Positions 33,392 to 41,968 of a stretch of DNA of 64,000 nucleotides are shown piece by piece. The notes below the pieces were generated by a model. That model was not told the DNA's origin. It saw only the letters and a program-made list of their open reading frames with translations, and did not search any database. The position numbers were made by a program, and so were the translations under genes. The stretch is from Christiangramia echinicola DSM 19838 (GTDB lineage: Bacteria; Bacteroidota; Bacteroidia; Flavobacteriales; Flavobacteriaceae): positions 94,064-158,063 of the forward strand of contig NZ_AUHG01000019.1 of assembly GCF_000423065.1 (NCBI RefSeq), read 5' to 3'. Each line of letters opens with the position of its first letter. Within the stretch, counting starts at the first letter, position 1.

Positions 33392-36300
33392 ATGCTGAAT
33401 AAAAGCATAAAATATTTAATAGATAACAAACTCATAGCCTTTATTTTGCTGGCCGTGTTAGTTGGATGGGGCATCATGAATTCTCCGTTTAACTGGGACA
33501 CAGGTTTGTTGCCTAAAGATCCCGTAGCGGTAGACGCTATTCCCGATATTGGAGAAAATCAGCAGATCATTTTCACCGAATGGAAAGGTCGTTCTCCTCA
33601 GGATATTGAAGACCAGATCACCTATCCATTAACTACAAGTTTATTGGGAATTCCCGGAGTAAAAACGATTCGTAGTTCTTCGATGTTTGGATTTTCTAGC
33701 ATCTACATCATTTTTGAAGAGGATGTTGAGTTCTACTGGAGCCGAAGCAGGATACTCGAAAAACTGAATTCCCTTCCAGAAAATCTTCTTCCCACTGGCG
33801 TGAATCCAAGCCTGGGACCAGATGCTACTGGATTAGGTCAGATATTCTGGTATACTCTGGAAGGTCGTGATAAGGATGGAAATGTGACTGGTGGTTGGGA
33901 TCTTCAGGAACTACGAAGTATTCAGGACTATTATGTGAAATATGGGCTTTCTGGTGCTAGCGGAGTTTCAGAGGTAGCGAGTATCGGCGGGTATGTTCAG
34001 GAATATCAGGTAGATGTGAATCCTGAATTAATGCGACAATATGGGATTGGTCTGGATCAGGTAATAATGGCCGTTAAAGAAAGTAACCGCGAGATAGGGG
34101 CTCAAACCCTGGAGATCAATCAGGCGGAATACCTGGTACGAGGACTCGGATATGTGAAATCTATAGAGGATATAGAGAATGCCGTGGTCACTTCAGAGGA
34201 TTACGCCTCTATAAAGATCAGTAATATTGCAAAAGTTTCCATGGGACCCGCTTCCAGAAGAGGTATTCTAGACAAGGAGGGAGCTGAGGTTGTTGGCGGA
34301 GTAGTGGTAGCCCGGTATGGAGCGAATCCTATGGAAGTCATCAATAATGTGAAAGCTGAAATTGCTGAAATTAGTTCAGGTCTCCCTTCAAAAACCTTAA
34401 AGGACGGGACAGAATCTCAACTTACTATAGTTCCGTTCTATGACAGGACAGAATTAATCCAGGAAACGCTGGGAACTTTGAATGAGGCACTCACCATGGA
34501 GATCCTTATCACGGTCTTAGTGATCATCATTATGGTTTTCAATCTAAGGGCGTCAATTCTCATTTCTGGCTTATTGCCGGTAGCTGTTCTCATGGTATTT
34601 ATAGCTATGAAGATCTTTGGTGTAGCTGCCAATATTGTGGCACTTTCTGGAATTGCTATCGCTATTGGGACCATGGTCGATATGGGTATTATTCTTTCTG
34701 AAAATATCGTGAGACATCTGGATATGAAAGATGACCGTCCAATTAATCAGCTGGTATATGATGCCACGGCGGAAGTTTCCGGAGCGATCTTAACGGCGGT
34801 ACTAACCACGATCATCAGTTTTATTCCGGTTTTCACGATGGTAGGAGCCGAAGGGAAACTCTTCAGGCCACTGGCTTTCACAAAAACTATGGCTCTGGCC
34901 GCTTCGATTCTTGTTGCCTTGTTTCTTATCCCTCCTTTTGCAGCCTTACTTTTCAAAAAGAGGAGAATTAGAAAGGAGATTAGTTATGTTTTTCCGATAG
35001 TTTTGATATTGACCGGAATCGCAGCGATCATCTTTGGATACTGGATTGGTCTTGCTCTTATCACTTTTGGAATCATTGATCTTCTATTGAAATTTGATAA
35101 GATCGAAGAATCTAAAAGTAAATTATATAAGATAGGAATCGCTGTAGTAGCGATAATTCTTCTATTATCCGTTTACTGGAGACCACTGGGACTTCAGAAT
35201 AGCGTTTTTTTAAACCTGGTATTTGTTTCTGTGATTTGTTTTGGACTGCTGACCCTGTTCTATTATTTCAAAAAATTCTATGTCAGAATTCTTACCTGGA
35301 CCCTGGATAATAAAGCAATTTTTCTGGCAATCCCAACTGCAATCATCATCCTGGGGTTCTTTATCATGAAAAATACCGGGAAGGAATTCATGCCCTCTTT
35401 AAATGAAGGTTCATTCCTGCTCATGCCAACTTCATTGCCACATTCAGGAGTAGAGGAGAATAAAAGGGTTCTGCAACAGCTGGATATGGCGGTAGCAAGC
35501 CTTCCAGAAATTGAAACGGTAGTTGGAAAGGCGGGAAGGACCGAATCTGCTTTAGACCCTGCTCCACTGTCTATGTATGAAAATATAATTCAGTATAAAA
35601 CTGAATATATGGAGAATGAAAATGGAGAAAAGCAGAAGTATCGCGTAAATGAAGAGGGTTATTTTATTCTGAAAAGCGGGAAACTTGCCGCAAATCCAAA
35701 CTTTGAAGTTGATGAGGACTCGTTATCCCGAGAACAGTCTGGAGATATCCTTGTTTCTAGTCCGCTTAAAGTCACCAATGAGCAATTAATTGCAGATGAG
35801 GACGGAGAATATTTCAGGAATTGGAGACCGGAAATTAAACGACCTGATGATATCTGGAATGAGATCGCCAGGGTAACGAAATTGCCTGGAGTAACTTCAG
35901 CACCAAAATTACAGCCTATAGAAACCCGGCTCATCATGCTGCAAACAGGAATGCGCGCACCAATGGGAATCAAGGTTCAGGGTCAGGATCTAAAACAGAT
36001 TCAGCAATTCGGGATGCAGCTCGAAGATATTTTGAAAGAAGCTGAAGGCGTTAAAGATGAAGCCGTATTTGCAGACAGGATCGTTGGGAAACCATACCTG
36101 CTCATTGATATACAAAGGGAGAAACTGGCGCGTTACGGAATTTCCATAGACGATGTTCAGCAGATCCTGCAGGTTGCTGTTGGAGGAATGCAATTAAGTG
36201 AGACTGTGGAAGGCCGTGAGCGTTATGGAATTCGTGTACGTTATCCAAGAGAACTGCGAGGGAATCCTCAGGATATTAAGGATATCTATGTGCCGGTTGA

Positions 36301-37138
36301 AGGTGGTTCTCCAGTTCCGCTGGGCGATCTAGTGGAAATAAGATATGAGCAGGGCCCGCAGGTGATAAAAAGTGAAAACACCTTTTTAACGGGTTATGTG
36401 TTATTCGATAAACTGGATGGTTTTGCTGAAGTAAATGTGGTTGAAAATGCGCAGGAACTTATCCAGCAGAAAATTGATAACGGCGAGTTAACCATTCCTG
36501 CAGGAATAAAATACAGGTTCACAGGAAATTATGAGAATCAGATTAGAGCTGAAAAAACTTTGTCTCTGGTAATACCATTATCTCTGCTAATCATTTTCCT
36601 TATTCTCTATTTTCAGTTTAAATCGGTTTCTACATCCCTGATGGTTTTTGCCGGTATAGCAGTTGCTTTTGGTGGAGGATTCTTAATGATCTGGTTCTAC
36701 GGTCAGGATTGGTTTATGGATTTCAGTCTTTTTGGCGAAAATATCAGGCAGTTATTCCAGATCAAAACGATCAATTTAAGTGTGGCAGTTTGGGTAGGAT
36801 TTATCGCTTTATTCGGTATTGCAACAGACGATGGCGTGGTAATGGCGACCTATCTCACACAAACCTTTGATGCGAATTCTCCTGACAATAAAAAACAAAT
36901 TAGACAATCTGTTATCGAAGCTGGTGAAAAACGAATTCGCCCATGTTTGATGACCACAGCAACAACTATTCTGGCGCTATTACCTATTCTCACATCAACA
37001 GGAAGAGGAAGTGACATCATGATTCCCATGGCTATACCCGCATTTGGAGGTATGTTGATCGCTTTGATCACCTTATTTGTAGTACCTGTATTGTTCAGTT
37101 GGAGGCAGGAAGTTAAAAGTGAAAAACTAAAATTGTAG
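33392..37138 (+). CDS. cusA: CusA/CzcA-family heavy-metal RND efflux pump
   Basis: A 1,248-residue inner-membrane pump exporting Cu+/Ag+ or other metal ions by proton antiport. Family features include GIMNSPFNWDT near the N-terminus, AIPDIGENQQIIFTEWKGRS, GIAIAIGTMVDMGIILSENI (TM4 with its essential acid) and TDDGVVMATYL in the C-terminal half. KAGRTESALDPAPLSMYE matches the CusA substrate loop. It is about 200 residues longer than E. coli CusA, with one insertion carrying about four extra helices (residues ~523-625) and another of about 70 polar residues (~740-815). It forms a tripartite pump with the two next genes. Confidence 0.9.
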   Translation: MLNKSIKYLIDNKLIAFILLAVLVGWGIMNSPFNWDTGLLPKDPVAVDAIPDIGENQQIIFTEWKGRSPQDIEDQITYPLTTSLLGIPGVKTIRSSSMFGFSSIYIIFEEDVEFYWSRSRILEKLNSLPENLLPTGVNPSLGPDATGLGQIFWYTLEGRDKDGNVTGGWDLQELRSIQDYYVKYGLSGASGVSEVASIGGYVQEYQVDVNPELMRQYGIGLDQVIMAVKESNREIGAQTLEINQAEYLVRGLGYVKSIEDIENAVVTSEDYASIKISNIAKVSMGPASRRGILDKEGAEVVGGVVVARYGANPMEVINNVKAEIAEISSGLPSKTLKDGTESQLTIVPFYDRTELIQETLGTLNEALTMEILITVLVIIIMVFNLRASILISGLLPVAVLMVFIAMKIFGVAANIVALSGIAIAIGTMVDMGIILSENIVRHLDMKDDRPINQLVYDATAEVSGAILTAVLTTIISFIPVFTMVGAEGKLFRPLAFTKTMALAASILVALFLIPPFAALLFKKRRIRKEISYVFPIVLILTGIAAIIFGYWIGLALITFGIIDLLLKFDKIEESKSKLYKIGIAVVAIILLLSVYWRPLGLQNSVFLNLVFVSVICFGLLTLFYYFKKFYVRILTWTLDNKAIFLAIPTAIIILGFFIMKNTGKEFMPSLNEGSFLLMPTSLPHSGVEENKRVLQQLDMAVASLPEIETVVGKAGRTESALDPAPLSMYENIIQYKTEYMENENGEKQKYRVNEEGYFILKSGKLAANPNFEVDEDSLSREQSGDILVSSPLKVTNEQLIADEDGEYFRNWRPEIKRPDDIWNEIARVTKLPGVTSAPKLQPIETRLIMLQTGMRAPMGIKVQGQDLKQIQQFGMQLEDILKEAEGVKDEAVFADRIVGKPYLLIDIQREKLARYGISIDDVQQILQVAVGGMQLSETVEGRERYGIRVRYPRELRGNPQDIKDIYVPVEGGSPVPLGDLVEIRYEQGPQVIKSENTFLTGYVLFDKLDGFAEVNVVENAQELIQQKIDNGELTIPAGIKYRFTGNYENQIRAEKTLSLVIPLSLLIIFLILYFQFKSVSTSLMVFAGIAVAFGGGFLMIWFYGQDWFMDFSLFGENIRQLFQIKTINLSVAVWVGFIALFGIATDDGVVMATYLTQTFDANSPDNKKQIRQSVIEAGEKRIRPCLMTTATTILALLPILTSTGRGSDIMIPMAIPAFGGMLIALITLFVVPVLFSWRQEVKSEKLKL

Positions 37139-37142
37139 AGAA

Positions 37143-38426
37143 ATGAATTTAAAGTTAAATAATATTGATTTCCGGGTTGTCCTTTCGATTTACAGTATTC
37201 AAAATTGGATAATCCTAATTATGATTTTTCACTTTTCACTTTTCACTTTTCACTCAGCTCAGGCCCAGGAGCTGAAAATTTATCAAAATCGTGCGCTGGA
37301 ACACAACCCTTCCATACAGGCTTTAAGATCCAGTGTAGGTATAGCTGAAGAGAAGATCAATGAAACAAACACGCTGCCCGATACAGAATTTGGACTGGGG
37401 TACTTTGTTAGTGAGCCTGAAACCAGAACCGGAGCACAAAAACTGAGATTATCTGTACGACAAATGATTCCGTGGTTTGGAACTATTCAATCACGACGTG
37501 ATTATGCCGGGTCTATGGTTAATGTAGAGGAGATAAATCTGGAGATCGCCAGAAGAAAATTAAACCTGGAAGTTTCTCAGGTTTATTTCCAGTTATATGA
37601 ACTTCAGGAAAAAAAGGAAGTGCTTCAACAAAATATTGATCTACTGGAAGTTTATAGAACCATGGCGTTGAACTCTGTTGAAGTTGGAAAAGCTTCAGCA
37701 GTTGAGGTTTTAAGACTTAAAATGCGACAAAATGAGCTTATTGAAAAGATGAAAAACCTTCAACTTCAAATTGAATCTTTAGAAACGCAATTCAGTAATC
37801 TCCTTAACTCCGAAGAAAAATTAGAAATAAAGGTTCAGGACACTCTTGTAATTCCTTTTGAAGAATCTATAGACAGGAATTTAGCATTGCATCCTGAATT
37901 GCAGCGTTACGATAGATTTTCAGAAAGTATATTAAGGTCAGAAGAGTTAAACCAATTGGAATCGTCCCCTAAATTTGGAGTAGGATTGGATTATGTGAGT
38001 GTTCAGAAAAGACAGGATATGATGATGCCCGATAATGGTAAAGATATTATCATGCCTATGGTTTCATTTTCGGTTCCTATTTTCAATAAGAAATTCAAGT
38101 CAGTAACCAGGCAAAATGATCTAAAGCTGGAACAAATTGACTCTGAACGTACAAGCACGTTGAATGATCTTGAAAGCAGACTGCAAACGACATTAAATGA
38201 AAGGACCTCTGCAAGGATCAGTTTTGAGACACAGCTTGAAAATCTATCTCAGGCAAGAGATGCGGAAGATTTATTGCTAAAACAATATGAGACTGGAACC
38301 ATAGATTTTGATGATGTTCTGGACATTCAGGAAATACAATTAAAAATACAAATGAATCTAGTTGAGGCTGTGAGCACCTGGTTTACTAAGGATGCAATGG
38401 TGCAGTATCTCACCGTTAATAATTAA
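37143..38426 (+). CDS. TolC-family outer-membrane metal efflux channel
   Basis: A 427-residue outer-membrane efflux protein following cusA by 4 nt. Two OEP repeat regions with long coiled-coil helices are seen (NLEVSQVYFQLYELQEKKE; VEVLRLKMRQNELIEKMKNLQ; later TLNDLESRLQTTL). The N-terminus is unusual: 27 residues come before an internal Met and the signal peptide. It contains four copies of a 7-nt repeat (separate entry). The true start may be 37143 or ATG 37221. It is the CusC-like exit duct. Confidence 0.87.
   Translation: MNLKLNNIDFRVVLSIYSIQNWIILIMIFHFSLFTFHSAQAQELKIYQNRALEHNPSIQALRSSVGIAEEKINETNTLPDTEFGLGYFVSEPETRTGAQKLRLSVRQMIPWFGTIQSRRDYAGSMVNVEEINLEIARRKLNLEVSQVYFQLYELQEKKEVLQQNIDLLEVYRTMALNSVEVGKASAVEVLRLKMRQNELIEKMKNLQLQIESLETQFSNLLNSEEKLEIKVQDTLVIPFEESIDRNLALHPELQRYDRFSESILRSEELNQLESSPKFGVGLDYVSVQKRQDMMMPDNGKDIIMPMVSFSVPIFNKKFKSVTRQNDLKLEQIDSERTSTLNDLESRLQTTLNERTSARISFETQLENLSQARDAEDLLLKQYETGTIDFDDVLDIQEIQLKIQMNLVEAVSTWFTKDAMVQYLTVNN
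37226..37253 (+). repeat. Four tandem copies of TTTTCAC in a signal peptide
   Basis: Four perfect 7-nt units run through codons of the TolC-like protein's signal peptide. Because 7 is not a multiple of 3, gain or loss of one unit would shift the frame. A shorter inverted copy of the motif lies at about 37110-37124 in the end of cusA. Confidence 0.8.
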
Positions 38427-38430
38427 GAAG

Positions 38431-40119
38431 ATGAAAAAATATCTTGTTTATATACTGATTTTGATGGCTGGCCTATTACTAGGTTATGTGTTCTTTAATA
38501 AGGATTCTGAAACTGAAACTCATGATGAAATACACGCAGAATCTTCTACAATGTGGACCTGTTCAATGCATCCGCAGATCATGCAACAGGAACCCGGAGA
38601 TTGTCCAATCTGCGGAATGGATCTTATTCCTGCCGAAAATAGTAGTGAAGGATTGAACGCAGAAGAAATCAGCATGACTGAAAATGCGATGAAATTGGCA
38701 AATATAGAGACAAGCATTGTTGGGGAAGGTAGAGGCGGAAATAATATTATGACGCTTTCCGGAAAGATAGAAGTGAATGAAGATCAAAAGGCGGTAATGC
38801 CGGCTCATTTTAATGGCAGAATTGAAAAGCTTTATGTCAATACGATAGGGGATAGAGTTAGCCGTGGGCAAGTTGTTGCCAGCGTTTATTCTCCGGAACT
38901 TGTTGCTGCACAACAGGAATTGATCACCGCTGCTAAATTGAAAAATTCACAGCCACAATTGTACAAGGCAGTGCGAAAAAAGTTTAGAAACTGGATGATA
39001 AGCGATGCCATGCTGGATGAGATCGTTGAAACCGGGAATGTGAGAACTGCCTGGCCCGTTCATGCTAATGTTACAGGAACTGTCACCGAGATCATGGTCG
39101 AGGAAGGATCACATATTCAGGATGCGATGCCTATTTTAAAAGTATCGAACCTAAATTCTGTCTGGGCCGTTTTTGATGCTTACGAGTCTCAGATAGCAAA
39201 TCTGGAAAAGGGGCAGGAAATGGAAATTTCGGTGAATGCACTTCCAAATGAGAATTTTTCCGGTAAAATATCATTTATAGACCCAATTTTAAACGATCAA
39301 TCCAGAACTGTGGAGGTTAGAGTAGTGCTGAATAATTCTAAGGATAAATTAAAACCGGGAATGTTTGTACAGGCAGAGCTTCAGGGTAGAAAGCAAATCA
39401 CGACCGAGCAAAGCCTGGAAATTCCAAGAAGCGCGGTTATGTGGACAGGTGAACGTTCACTGGTATATGTAAAAACTCAACCAGATCGACCAGTTTTTGA
39501 AATGCGGGAAGTGACACTGGGGAATTCTTCAGGTGAAACTTACCAGGTAATAGAAGGGCTTTCAGTCGGAGAAGAGGTAGTGACCAATGGAACCTTTACT
39601 GTAGATGCTGCAGCGCAGCTTCAGGGAAAAAGATCCATGATGAACAATGTTAATAGTCAGAAGAACGAGGCTGTGAAAATGGATATGAAGCTTCCGAAAA
39701 GTTTTCAGCAGGAATTTATAAATGTACTGGGCCATTATTTTGAACTTAAAGATGCGCTTGTAAACTCTAATCCTAATTCGGCTGCTAATGCTGCAAAATC
39801 AGCAATAAAAGCATTGCCCGATTCAAGTTTGCAAGTCATGGCTGCCGGTCATTTGGAGGAAGTAAAAGAAATGCTGGAAGCGATCTCCAAAAATGATGAA
39901 CTGGAGAATCAGAGATCACATTTTATTATTCTTTCAGAAAATATGATCGCTCTGGCTACAAATATAGATAAGTTAGAAAGATCGGTTTATGTGCAGCATT
40001 GCCCTATGGCAAATTCTAATAAAGGAGCAGATTGGCTAAGCCAGTCTTCTGAAGTGAGAAATCCTTATTACGGCGATGCCATGCTTACCTGTGGCGAGGT
40101 AACCGCAGAATTGAAATAA
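38431..40119 (+). CDS. cusB: CusB-type RND adaptor with HMBD and DUF3347 modules
   Basis: Start at ATG 38431, which gives a clean TM/signal segment (MKKYLVYILILMAGLLLGYVF). Domain order: heavy-metal-binding domain at about residues 40-65 (WTCSMHPQI, then [10 protein letters not shown]), a membrane-fusion body with barrel-sandwich hybrid and beta barrel (PAHFNGRIEKLYVNTIGDRV; GLSVGEEVVTNGTFTVD), and a C-terminal DUF3347 domain at about 415-560 with CPMA and LTCGEV metal-type motifs. It bridges CusA to the TolC channel and probably loads metal. Two metal modules in one adaptor is more than E. coli CusB has. Confidence 0.88.
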   Translation: MKKYLVYILILMAGLLLGYVFFNKDSETETHDEIHAESSTMWTCSMHPQIMQQEPGDCPICGMDLIPAENSSEGLNAEEISMTENAMKLANIETSIVGEGRGGNNIMTLSGKIEVNEDQKAVMPAHFNGRIEKLYVNTIGDRVSRGQVVASVYSPELVAAQQELITAAKLKNSQPQLYKAVRKKFRNWMISDAMLDEIVETGNVRTAWPVHANVTGTVTEIMVEEGSHIQDAMPILKVSNLNSVWAVFDAYESQIANLEKGQEMEISVNALPNENFSGKISFIDPILNDQSRTVEVRVVLNNSKDKLKPGMFVQAELQGRKQITTEQSLEIPRSAVMWTGERSLVYVKTQPDRPVFEMREVTLGNSSGETYQVIEGLSVGEEVVTNGTFTVDAAAQLQGKRSMMNNVNSQKNEAVKMDMKLPKSFQQEFINVLGHYFELKDALVNSNPNSAANAAKSAIKALPDSSLQVMAAGHLEEVKEMLEAISKNDELENQRSHFIILSENMIALATNIDKLERSVYVQHCPMANSNKGADWLSQSSEVRNPYYGDAMLTCGEVTAELK

Positions 40120-40152
40120 TCTTAATAAATAATAATCAAAAACCAATTAATT

Positions 40153-40641
40153 ATGAAAGATCAATCAAATTCTAAAAACGAGATGAGCGGGAGCAGTTAC
40201 GGAAAGTTCTTCGGGATGTTGGGCCTGTCTTTTGCAGCGATGTACATCACAATGTATTTTAATACTTACCAAATAGACCATGTCTATTTTAGTTTAACAA
40301 GGTTTTATATGACCTGTTTGGGAATTTCAGCGATGGCAGTTATTATGCTTTCTATGATGTTGAAAATGTATAAGAATAGAAAAAAGAATATCGCTATTTA
40401 CGCAGGGAGTCTTTTGCTATTTCTGGGGGCATTAGGATTGGTTAGGGCACAGAGTCCGGTAATTGGAGATGTTCTCTATATGAAGGCTATGATCCCACAT
40501 CATTCTATAGCGATCTTAACTAGTAAAAGAGCAGATATCGATGATCCCGAAGTGCGAAAGCTGGCCGATGAAATTATTAAAGCTCAGGTAAAAGAGATCG
40601 CAGAAATGAAGCAAATGATCAAGAGACTGGAAAATGAATAA
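40153..40641 (+). CDS. DUF305-domain membrane protein
   Basis: A 162-residue protein with three predicted helices (about residues 19-38, 48-66, 75-92) followed by a DUF305-type helical domain containing MIPHHSIAILTSKRADIDDPE and KAQVKEIAEMKQMI. The HH pair and Met residues resemble metal ligands. DUF305 proteins are often found with copper-resistance genes. It lies between the adaptor and the DUF3347 lipoprotein in a close series, so a role in metal binding at the membrane is a reasonable guess, not proved. Confidence 0.75.
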   Translation: MKDQSNSKNEMSGSSYGKFFGMLGLSFAAMYITMYFNTYQIDHVYFSLTRFYMTCLGISAMAVIMLSMMLKMYKNRKKNIAIYAGSLLLFLGALGLVRAQSPVIGDVLYMKAMIPHHSIAILTSKRADIDDPEVRKLADEIIKAQVKEIAEMKQMIKRLENE

Positions 40642-40688
40642 AATCAGTTAATTAAATATTCAAATATTATAAATCAAAAATCATTAAA

Positions 40689-41258
40689 ATGAAAAAGAGA
40701 CTAAGAAGTTTAATAACAATGAGTTTAGTTGCCGGAAGTTTAGTTCTATATTCTTGTGGTGATAACAAAAAGGAACAGGATCAAACTGTTACTGAGGAAA
40801 AGCATGAAATGAATGAATCTTCGGAAGAAATGAAGTCTGAAGAAATGGCCCAGACTTCAACAGCTGAGTTTAATAATGAAAAGGTAAGTAAGGCATTTCA
40901 GCAATACATTTCTGTAAAGGATGCTTTAGTGCAAACCGATGCGGAGGCAACTTCGAATGCGGCGGCAGAATTGCAGATTACCTTACAGGAAGAAAATTCA
41001 GAGATCGCTGAGATTGCCGGAAGACTTTCTGCTGAAAAAAATGTGAATGTACAGAGAGAGATCTTTTCAGAATTAACAGCCGCGATGGATCCCGTACTAA
41101 AGGGAGCGATCTCTTCAGGAAAGATCTATAAGCAGTTTTGTCCTATGGCTTTTGAAGGTAAGGGAGACTACTGGTATGCAACTTCAGAAGAGATAAGGAA
41201 TCCATATTTTGGCGATAAGATGCTTAAATGTGGTAGAGTAGATGAAACTATTCAATAA
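40689..41258 (+). CDS. DUF3347-domain lipoprotein, metal-binding candidate
   Basis: A 189-residue lipoprotein (lipobox SLVLYSCGD, Cys near residue 23). A long acidic, Met-rich linker (EEKHEMNESSEEMKSEEMAQ) leads to a DUF3347 domain from about residue 60. Its end closely parallels the C-terminus of the adaptor encoded 570 nt upstream: CPMA, then EIRNPYFGDKMLKCG here and EVRNPYYGDAMLTCG there. Conserved Cys and Met suggest Cu+/Ag+ ligands. I infer a periplasmic metal carrier comparable in role to CusF. Confidence 0.8.
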   Translation: MKKRLRSLITMSLVAGSLVLYSCGDNKKEQDQTVTEEKHEMNESSEEMKSEEMAQTSTAEFNNEKVSKAFQQYISVKDALVQTDAEATSNAAAELQITLQEENSEIAEIAGRLSAEKNVNVQREIFSELTAAMDPVLKGAISSGKIYKQFCPMAFEGKGDYWYATSEEIRNPYFGDKMLKCGRVDETIQ

Positions 41259-41266
41259 AATCAAAT

Positions 41267-41303
41267 AGTCCCGGGGTTTTAAATAAATTCCGGGACTTTT
41301 TTT
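41267..41303 (+). terminator. Terminator after the DUF3347 gene
   Basis: 8-bp stem (AGTCCCGG/CCGGGACT, 41267-41274 and 41290-41297) with a 15-nt loop and a run of T to 41303. It separates the efflux genes from the regulator. Confidence 0.8.
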
Positions 41304-41319
41304 AATTACATTAGTGTAG

Positions 41320-41886
41320 TTGGAAGAATTTAAAATACATATCAAAAATGTGGTTTGCCAGAGATGCATCATGACGGTCACCGAAATTCTGAACCGGCTG
41401 GAAATTCCTTATATAAAGGTGGATCTGGGAGAAGCGATTCTTAAAAGACCACTAATTGATCCTGAAAAGAAGGTGGTTCAGAAGGAATTTGAAAAGGTAG
41501 GTTTTGAAATGATCATGGATCGGGATGAGAGATTGATCAATGATATCAAGTCACTTATCATTGAAGATGTTTATTCCAGTAAGATCTCAAACCAGAAATT
41601 ATCTTCTTTGCTTACTTCTCAGCTCCATTTTGACTACAGTCATATCACGCATATATTTACGGAAAGTGAAGGCCAGAGTATTCAGAAATATTATAATGCA
41701 ATTCGTATAGAGCGCGCAAAGGAATTACTGGATTATGATGAGCTTGGGATTGCAGAAATTGCCGATCACCTGGGGTATTCCACGCCTGCATATCTGTCTA
41801 CTTCATTCAAAAAAGCAACTGGATATACTCCTTCAGAATATAGACAGCTGGATCAGAAAAATAGAAAAAGTCTGGATTCAGTTTAG
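41320..41886 (+). CDS. AraC-type regulator with HMA-like N-terminal domain
   Basis: A 188-residue protein starting at TTG. Residues 1-68 have the length and order of an HMA fold: strand (FKIHIKNVV), C13-Q-R-C16, helix, strand (PYIKVDLGEAILKR), helix. Residues about 90-180 are a C-terminal AraC DNA-binding domain (YYNAIRIERAKELL, then GIAEIADHLGYSTPAYLSTSFKKATGYTPSEYR). It stands next to copper genes and separate from them by a terminator. I infer a one-component Cu+ or Ag+ sensor. The DNA-binding part is certain; the HMA reading is from pattern only. Confidence 0.8.
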   Translation: MEEFKIHIKNVVCQRCIMTVTEILNRLEIPYIKVDLGEAILKRPLIDPEKKVVQKEFEKVGFEMIMDRDERLINDIKSLIIEDVYSSKISNQKLSSLLTSQLHFDYSHITHIFTESEGQSIQKYYNAIRIERAKELLDYDELGIAEIADHLGYSTPAYLSTSFKKATGYTPSEYRQLDQKNRKSLDSV

Positions 41887-41968
41887 CTTTCCTTTTTAAA
41901 TTTTAGCATTTTTATAGATATCTGGTTTAAAAGAATTGCTTAGATTAATCTATCAACCAAATATCAAT

